From: Symbiodinium microadriaticum
Taxonomy: Eukaryota; Sar; Dinophyceae; Suessiales; Symbiodiniaceae
DNA: 64,000 nucleotides
Direction: 5' to 3'
Assembly (NCBI GenBank): GCA_001939145.1
Contig: LSRX01001092.1
Location: 95,675 to 159,674 of the forward strand
The notes under the pieces were generated by a model that was not told where the DNA came from, ran no database searches, and saw nothing but the letters and a program-made list of their open reading frames with translations. The translations under genes were made by a program, and so were the position numbers. The first letter of the stretch is position 1. Every line of letters starts with the position of its first letter. Shown in pieces: positions 58,846-64,000 of this stretch.

Positions 58846-58945
58846 CCCTAAGTACCTGTGTCATGTTTTGATGGGAAGGAGCACCCTGCCCGAGAGGGTA
58901 GGCACCTTAAGGCACAGATTCTTTTCAGAGTGGTGCTCCGTGCAT

Positions 58946-59421
58946 TTGTTCCAGGAAAACTACTCGTGGTTTCAGAGGCGTTTCCAAGGAAGGAAAATGA
59001 AGCGCGGATTCAAAGGCCAGCGAAACGGCAAAGGAAAAGGCCGAAAAGGATCCGGAGGAAGACGCTTCTTCAAGAAGAGAACCTTGCCGACAACAACACC
59101 GAAGCCTGGCAAGCAGAAGGACAGTGGCACGATGAATCCTGGCAAGAGTCATCTTGGGATGACTGGTCCTGGGACTATGCCGAGGAATCCTATGCAGCCA
59201 AGGGCAAGGGTAAGAAAGGAAAGAAGGGCAAAGGCAAAGGCAAGTATGGCAAAGACGGAAAAGATGGAAAAGGTGGCTCCAAGGATGGAGCAGCCAATCT
59301 TGCTGATTCTGCCCAAGGCAGCGCCGCGATCGCCGCCACAACAACTTTCTACACCGAACACCTGAACCTCAACGACTTTTGGCCACCGAGAACCACGAAG
59401 CCTTCATCACGCAGCCGTTGA
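58946..59421 (+). pseudogene. copia gag, C-terminal basic and Trp/Lys-Gly-rich part
   Basis: NYSWFQRRFQGRKMKRGFKG and GKGKGRKGSGGRRFF lie in one frame. After a shift near 59070 come ENLADNNTEAWQAEGQWHDE, SWDDWSWDYAEESYAAKGKG and the GKKGKKGKGKGKYGKDGKDG run, then TTTFYTEHLNLNDFW. Such Lys/Gly runs replace classical zinc knuckles in many dinoflagellate gags and would bind the genomic RNA. Confidence 0.7.
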
Positions 59422-59950
59422 CTCCAACCTCGATGGTGTTGGACCTTGCTTGCACGAGGGCTATGACATCGAGAGTGGCCGCGCAGTACCTTATGAAGAA
59501 TAAGGACTGTGGGTTGCTGAGACTCAGTCTCAGTTCACCTTTGCCAACTCCGAGTCGACTAAGTGCAAGCAGAAGCTTATCATTTGCATGTACGACCGGG
59601 AGTTTGCAGTCCAGTCCACTGAGTTTGACATCGTGGAGCAAGGTCATGTCCCAACATTGATGTCCCTGCCACAGATGCGCAATCTCAGGTTCCAGTTTGA
59701 CCTCCAACCGGACAAGGCTTTCTTGAGCAGTCCTATACTGGGAATTGAGAACATGCAGCTCAGGGTTGCACCCTCAGCGAGTACATGTGGCACGTTCGCT
59801 TCGGTAAGCTCAAGAAGTCGAGCTTCCTCACCTACTACCTGCATGACGAGTATGGGTTCCACCAGAAGACATCGGGAGGCTCTTCCCTTGAAGAGGTACC
59901 CGAGGAACCCGAGAATCTCGTCTTTGCAAATTTGCAACGGATGATGAGTG
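59345..59950 (+). pseudogene. copia aspartic-protease region (degenerate)
   Basis: ENHEAFITQPLTPTSMVLDL-ACTRAM (59383-59460) occupies the place of the retropepsin active site, but the D-T/S-G triad reads DLA. VAAQYLMKNKDCG follows with an apparent deletion. Another frame continues REFAVQSTEFDIVEQGHVPT and LMSLPQMRNLRFQFDLQPDK (59598-59715), then YMWHVRFGKLKKSSFLTYYL (59785-59845). The active-site change and frame breaks make it inactive. Many dinoflagellate copia copies seem to carry D-L-G-C-T-R-A here, so the family itself may be unusual. Confidence 0.6.
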
Positions 59951-59969
59951 GGTTGTCGACGAGAACAAG

Positions 59970-61030
59970 ATGGAGCTCATTCGCGTGCACAAGAAGATGA
60001 GGCAGTCCAAGTATGACCCAAAGAATGGACACACGCCAATTCCGTTGGAGTTCCTGGACACCCAGAGGAAAACGATCATGGAATTCTCCAAGGAAAAGAT
60101 TGTTACTCAAGAAGATGATTGGGGGTCCACTGAGCGTGGTTCTACCAAGACTCCTGAGTACTGGAGAGGTAGGACAGTCTTTAGGATTTTGCTTGGAGGT
60201 TTAGAGAGTAGAACTTCCGTTCCAGCTAAGTCTCGGAATCCTGCTCGTGGCAAGGCAGGCTCTCCCGAGGATATCGTTAGCAAAGGCAAGCCTGAAGACA
60301 GCTCAAAGGATTGGGAAATCGCCGGAGGCTTCCCCCTCGGGAAGGAACCGGTGAGGAGAAAAGCTCGCTTTAAGAGAGGCGATCCCTCTGGATCGGAACT
60401 CAAAAAGGCGGCTCCACCTTCAATTTCCGAGGATGACCCGGATCTTCATGAGTACGCTCCTTCGGAGCCTGGTGAGCCTCTCAGCGAGGAAGCCAGGAGA
60501 GAGATCTTTCCCAGTCAGAAGGATGTTCAAGACGTCTCTTCGCTAGAACCTAGGAGGATCGCGCTTCCGTTGCCGGGACACGAGGGGTCAAGGGCCTCTC
60601 CTCAGTACAAGCGTATGCTGGAAAAACTGAACGACGAGGTTGAGTTGTACAAGCTGCATGCGAAGCATTACCACATGAGTCCAGCTCAGTTTCGTCGGAG
60701 GACCAGCATGCTTGGGCTGCCAGGAGAGATCTATGACAAATACGACAAATTCTTCAGGACCTGTCGTGTTTGCAGCACCTCCGTTCCTACTCCTCCGCGA
60801 GTGGTCCTCGGACTCCTTGGCCAAATCGAGCCGAGACCGCTGTCCGCTTGTTCAAACGGACTCGGTCGATTATGGCAAAGGCCTTGGCGGATGAAGGTTT
60901 CGCAGAGAAGGTTACTGTGCGTCAAGCAGTCAAGAAGGTGGCTTGGGCAAGAAATTGCCAGCTTACCGTCTCAGGTTATTCTGCTTTGGAGATAGCCACT
61001 GGACGACGACCACCGGATGGGCCGCTCTCG
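59970..61030 (+). pseudogene. copia integrase with zinc-binding head and deleted catalytic core
   Basis: A 342-codon frame (59970-60995) starts MELIRVHKKMRQSKYDPKNG and carries an HHCC zinc-binding head near residues 230-268 (H230, H235 in HAKHYHMSPAQF; C265 and C268 in FRTCRVC). Immediately afterwards, in another frame, comes GPRTPWPNRAETAVRLFKRT, the segment with the third catalytic acid (E in NRAE), then LTVSGYSALEIATGRRPPD. Roughly 100-150 residues that would hold the first two catalytic aspartates are missing at about 60785-60805. Integration activity is therefore lost. Confidence 0.7.
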
Positions 61031-63218
61031 CTTTAGCTTCAGAAACATCGTCCGGATGTGCACCGTGCACGTGTCGGAGCGACATTCCTTGGAGAAGGCG
61101 GCCGCAAACTCTGCGGAGCTGCGGAAGCGGAAACTGCGGATGCGGCGGTGTGGGCACCGGAACAATCGGTGTTGCTGGTGACGGCCACGGCATAGGTGGA
61201 CTTAATACCTGATCCAGATTAGAAAACTGCGGAACGGCACCAGGAGCACCAGGAGGTCCGCCAGGAGGAGGTGCCTCATCGTGATACTCCATGGGAAGTG
61301 CAGGCTCATCTGGTGAAGGTCCATAGCCAGGTCCCTGGTGGATGGCCTCCATCATTGTTTCCGGAATCGGTGCCGCCTCCGGGAGGAGCAGGAGGATCAC
61401 CGCCAGAGCCGAGCTCGATCGGATCATTGTCAAGATCCGGTTCCGGCTGTTGGCTCGGAGGCGTTGGCATAGTCCACAGGCATGTCAGCATGCGGATCCT
61501 CATAACCTGGATAGTCCACATGTCCACATCATCACTGTTAGGTGGCTGCTGCGGAACTTCAGGAGCAGGTGTAGGCTGATCTGTGAAATCTAAACCTACA
61601 TCCGGCCCCTTGCGAGCAGCTTGACCTTTCGCCTCATTCCAAAACACAATCATGGACCAATGGTCTGCTTTCATATCCTGAAGACATGGAAGGAGCTGAG
61701 CAACTGTCAGAAAGAAGACATGATCATAGTCATTCCAAAGAGTCACCACTGCATCAGGATGACGGTGAATCAAAGGAAGTGTCTTCCCGAAGGTTCCCCT
61801 GTAAACATTGCAAAACTCAAACTCCAAGTAAGGAAGAGTCAACACTCTCACATTCTTGATCATCGGCCTCAAGGAAACGGCCTCTGACGAAGTGGTAGTG
61901 TGAACTTCCAGCTCTGTGCCTTGAAGTAGATTGTCAATGCGACTCAGGTTTTGAACCAACGAAGATGTGACAAATCTCTGCGGTGCGACGAAATGCAACG
62001 GCTGCGGCAGCTTCCCTTTTGAATTGTTTGAGAGAAGAGAGTACTCCTCTGACGAAGGAAGAACTGGCAGTGCCTCAGAAATACGTTCAGAGCGCAAGCA
62101 CAGAGAGCATAAAGCTCCATCCTCAAAGTCTTGAAAGATATATTCAAACAGAAATCCTTGTCGCAGGCCTGAATGTTGGTGACCAGTGATACACTGGGAC
62201 AACAAAACGGCGAACCGAGGATCAAAAATCTGCTTAGAGTCATAGCCTTCCGTGAGCGACTCCAGGCGATCAAAAGATCCTTCTGGTAAGTTCGTAAGGA
62301 ACGAAAGTTCACCGTGCGACTATTCCCCCTGGTTTTCGAAAGTAACAAACGTCAAATTCTGTTTCCACTTCAAAGAGCGACTGCACTGAGACGAAAAGAA
62401 CCCAGTGTAAGCTGGATGAACCACAGTCACAAGGCATCCCCTGTCGTCTTGCCAACGGCACAACTCAGCACAGAAATGCCAAAAGGCACGTGCTCTCTTC
62501 TTTGACCATTCGGCTGGAACAACTGGGTGAAAGACAATGTGTTCAGTGTTCCGGCTCAGCAGTTAAGATAACCTTCCAAGCATCAGCAATCGAAGATTGC
62601 AATGACTTAGAAGTCCACTCACCAAGCAGAATAGGTTCACTGGAGGCGCAGCCAGAATGGCAAGCACACGCAGTGAGCCCTGTAAGGTGTGCAGCGAAAT
62701 CGCTTTTGCCAGGAGTGAGTGCATGATAACAAATCTCGTGTTCATAGCAAGTGGAAAAGACAACATCTTTCCCGGCGTCATCAAGGATCTTTTTTCCAAT
62801 GCGGTCGAGTGCTTCCTCAGAGGAGGAGCGTCTCGACTGTCCATCGGGTTTGAGAGGAATTGCCACATCGTGCCACGGGTCGTGATCGCGTCTCACCTTC
62901 GATTGATTGACTCGAAGCACAGCGCGATGAATCTCAACCAGCACCATGGCTCCTTCCTGTGAAACAACAACGCCTCTGACCCAAACGCCTTCAGACTTCT
63001 TCTTGGACTCATCCTTATGCCAAACAAAGACCCGATCTCCCTTCTTGTATGGACCATCAGAGGGCACGACGCGCCTCGCCAGGTCCTTTCGGAGATCACT
63101 TGGCCTGTCTGGCTTCTTGATGAGCTCTCAAGGCAATTCTCTGAAGTTCCAAAGTGGTCCGGTCTTCAGAAGCAGGTTCAACAGAGAGCTGTTCGGGAGA
63201 ACAAGTCTCCACATTAAA
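61020..63218 (-). pseudogene. Inverted copia segment: integrase-RT linker on the minus strand
   Basis: Minus strand from 63215 down: DLFNVETCSPEQLSVEPASE, LELQRIALRAHQEARQ (63200-63096), then PSDGPYKKGDRVFVWHKDES, VWVRGVVVSQEGAMVLVEIH and LRVNQSKVRRDHDPWHDV (63067-62860). Next come a 299-codon frame (62205-61306; ADHWSMIVFWNEAKGQAARK near 61640) and a Pro/Gly-rich part ending LRRVCGRLLQGMSLRHVHGA (about 61100). In an intact element this follows integrase RRPPD and precedes the RT. Here both neighbours are on the plus strand, so the piece has been flipped. Frames are interrupted several times. Confidence 0.75.
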
Positions 63219-64000
63219 CAAGTCCTGTGGGACTACCAGTTGTTTTGCTGCCTGGTCAGTCAGCCGGGAAGAAGGATCCCTTGCCAGAGGGTGACTTTCC
63301 AACTTCTGACGAGCCAGCTTCATCGTCTTCTGGGCCTGTTGCGGTTCCAGGTTTGCCTGTGACTGAGGGGGAATGTCCAATTCAGCAAACTCCTCTCCCG
63401 GAACCCACCCAGGAACCGCCGGTGCCGGATGCTGACGGTGACAGCGATTCGGATGCTACTGTTGACTATCGTGAAGATGGCTTGCTTGCGCTTGCTGCTG
63501 GTGACGAAGACGTTTTGGTCCTGTTGCCACCGAACTTCAAGGTTGATCCTTCGTATATTCTGTTGGACGGCGACGGCTTCGCGTCTTGGTTGACAAAGCA
63601 GGATAAGGTCAAAGCGGGTACTGTCACTCCGGCTATGCAGCAGAAATACGCGAAGGAAATTCGCGCTGCTAAACTGGAGGAGTTCAAATCCTATTTGGAC
63701 AATGATGCTATTCGCCTTACTGGCCGTCGCAAGCTTGGTCGCGATGTTAATTTTCTTACCGGTCGCTGGGTTCTCACTGTGAAGGTGGACAAGAACGGTT
63801 ACTTTTCCAAGTTCAAGGCGCGTTGGTTTTGTCGCGGTTTCCAGGACAAGTTTGCCTGGGGACCAGCAAACCGACAGCCCTATCGCTACTCGGTACGGTT
63901 TCCGTTTGGTTGCTCAGTGTGCTGCCAACCACTATTGGGACCTTTTTCACCTCGATCTCAGTCTCAAGACCGCATTTCTTCAAGGGGAACACTACTGTCA
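63219..64000 (+). pseudogene. copia reverse transcriptase (RVT_2), N-terminal part, frameshifted
   Basis: The plus frame opens after a TAA at 63215. It passes a Ser/Pro/Asp-rich leader (GKKDPLPEGDFPTSDEP; DADGDSDSDATVDYREDGLL) and reaches VDPSYILLDGDGFASWLTKQ and RKLGRDVNFLTGRWVLTVKV, then KFKARWFCRGFQDKFAW at about 63855. An extra G in the G-run at 63858-63861 shifts the frame; the reading continues as RYGFRLVAQCAANHYWDLFH and KTAFLQGEHY to the window end. The first catalytic aspartate lies in the HLDL...KTAF segment; two residues (SL) appear inserted there. The YVDD box and RNase H would lie beyond 64000. Confidence 0.8.

Larger units (their letters stand above)
57300..58945 (-). mobile_element. 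5'-truncated LINE (non-LTR retrotransposon) inserted antisense in gag
   Basis: Minus strand: end of the reverse-transcriptase ORF (58845-58363) followed by a zinc-finger C-terminus (58478-57441). The 5' part (endonuclease and RT catalytic core) is absent, as usual for truncated LINE copies. The insertion lies between gag EADEDSF and YSWFQRRFQ. A poly-A tail or simple 3' tail was not evident near 57310-57440, nor a clear target duplication. Confidence 0.6.
55247..64000 (+). mobile_element. Degenerate Ty1/copia retrotransposon, rearranged, cut by window end
   Basis: Plus-strand pieces appear in copia order: gag (55247-55990, 57100-57300, 58946-59420), protease (59345-59950), integrase (59970-61030) and reverse transcriptase (63219 onward). 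Gag is split by two antisense inserts. The region normally joining integrase to reverse transcriptase is present but on the minus strand (61020-63218). There are many frame changes. RNase H and the 3' LTR would lie beyond 64000. The integrase-before-RT order excludes Ty3/gypsy. The element is immobile by itself. Confidence 0.85.

Noticed and set aside
61306-62205. 299-codon minus-strand ORF as an independent host gene
   Set aside because: It continues the copia linker that starts at 63215 on the same strand and ends in the Pro/Gly-rich linker tail, so it belongs to the inverted piece of the retrotransposon.

Overview
The window looks like nuclear DNA of a dinoflagellate, most likely of the Symbiodiniaceae. 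Four things point there. There are many interstitial TTTAGGG (plant/alveolate-type telomere) repeats. There is a decayed ubiquitin-ankyrin gene with the AA-x-G-x-LEVA-x-LLLEANADKDKA repeat style. The Ty1/copia polyprotein has a very long linker between integrase and reverse transcriptase. A 13-nt piece matches the 3' end of the dinoflagellate spliced leader. Nothing suggests bacterial or organellar DNA: coding pieces are short, spliced or broken, and there are no operons. No tRNA, rRNA or CRISPR array was found.

Layout. (1) 1-23.16 kb is a gene-poor mosaic of TTTAGGG/CCCTAAA arrays in both orientations and degenerate derivatives, with simple repeats and several small inverted-repeat (MITE-like) elements. 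It also holds a broken ubiquitin-ubiquitin-ankyrin gene (minus, 3.4-4.3 kb) and three short minus-strand pieces resembling FG-GAP/VCBS repeats (15.3, 16.0 and 18.0 kb). The telomere-like DNA stops abruptly near 23.16 kb. (2) 23.2-36.1 kb is microsatellites plus retroelement debris. A 5.78-kb block (24349-30132) is repeated at 30137-35920, and a single N at 30136 marks the junction; this is probably unmerged overlapping contigs. A similar N at 18886 sits beside a 101-bp exact duplicate. (3) 36.3-39.7 kb carries the best host gene, a spliced SET-MYND (SMYD-like) lysine methyltransferase candidate on the plus strand. (4) 43.6-46.5 kb is a minisatellite of about 53 bp per unit, each unit able to fold into a hairpin. 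(5) 46.5-55.1 kb has no securely recognised gene; a weak FkbM-type methyltransferase candidate lies at 52.8-53.2 kb. (6) 55.2-64.0 kb is one large degenerate Ty1/copia element in the order gag, protease, integrase, linker, reverse transcriptase. Two antisense inserts split gag (one is a LINE tail with zinc fingers), the integrase core is deleted, and about 2.2 kb of the linker is inverted.

The genes do not form a shared pathway. The window mainly records repeat turnover: telomere-like seeding, MITE-like spread, nested retrotransposition, inversion and tandem expansion. All domain calls were made by eye from the sequence and family knowledge; no database search was run.
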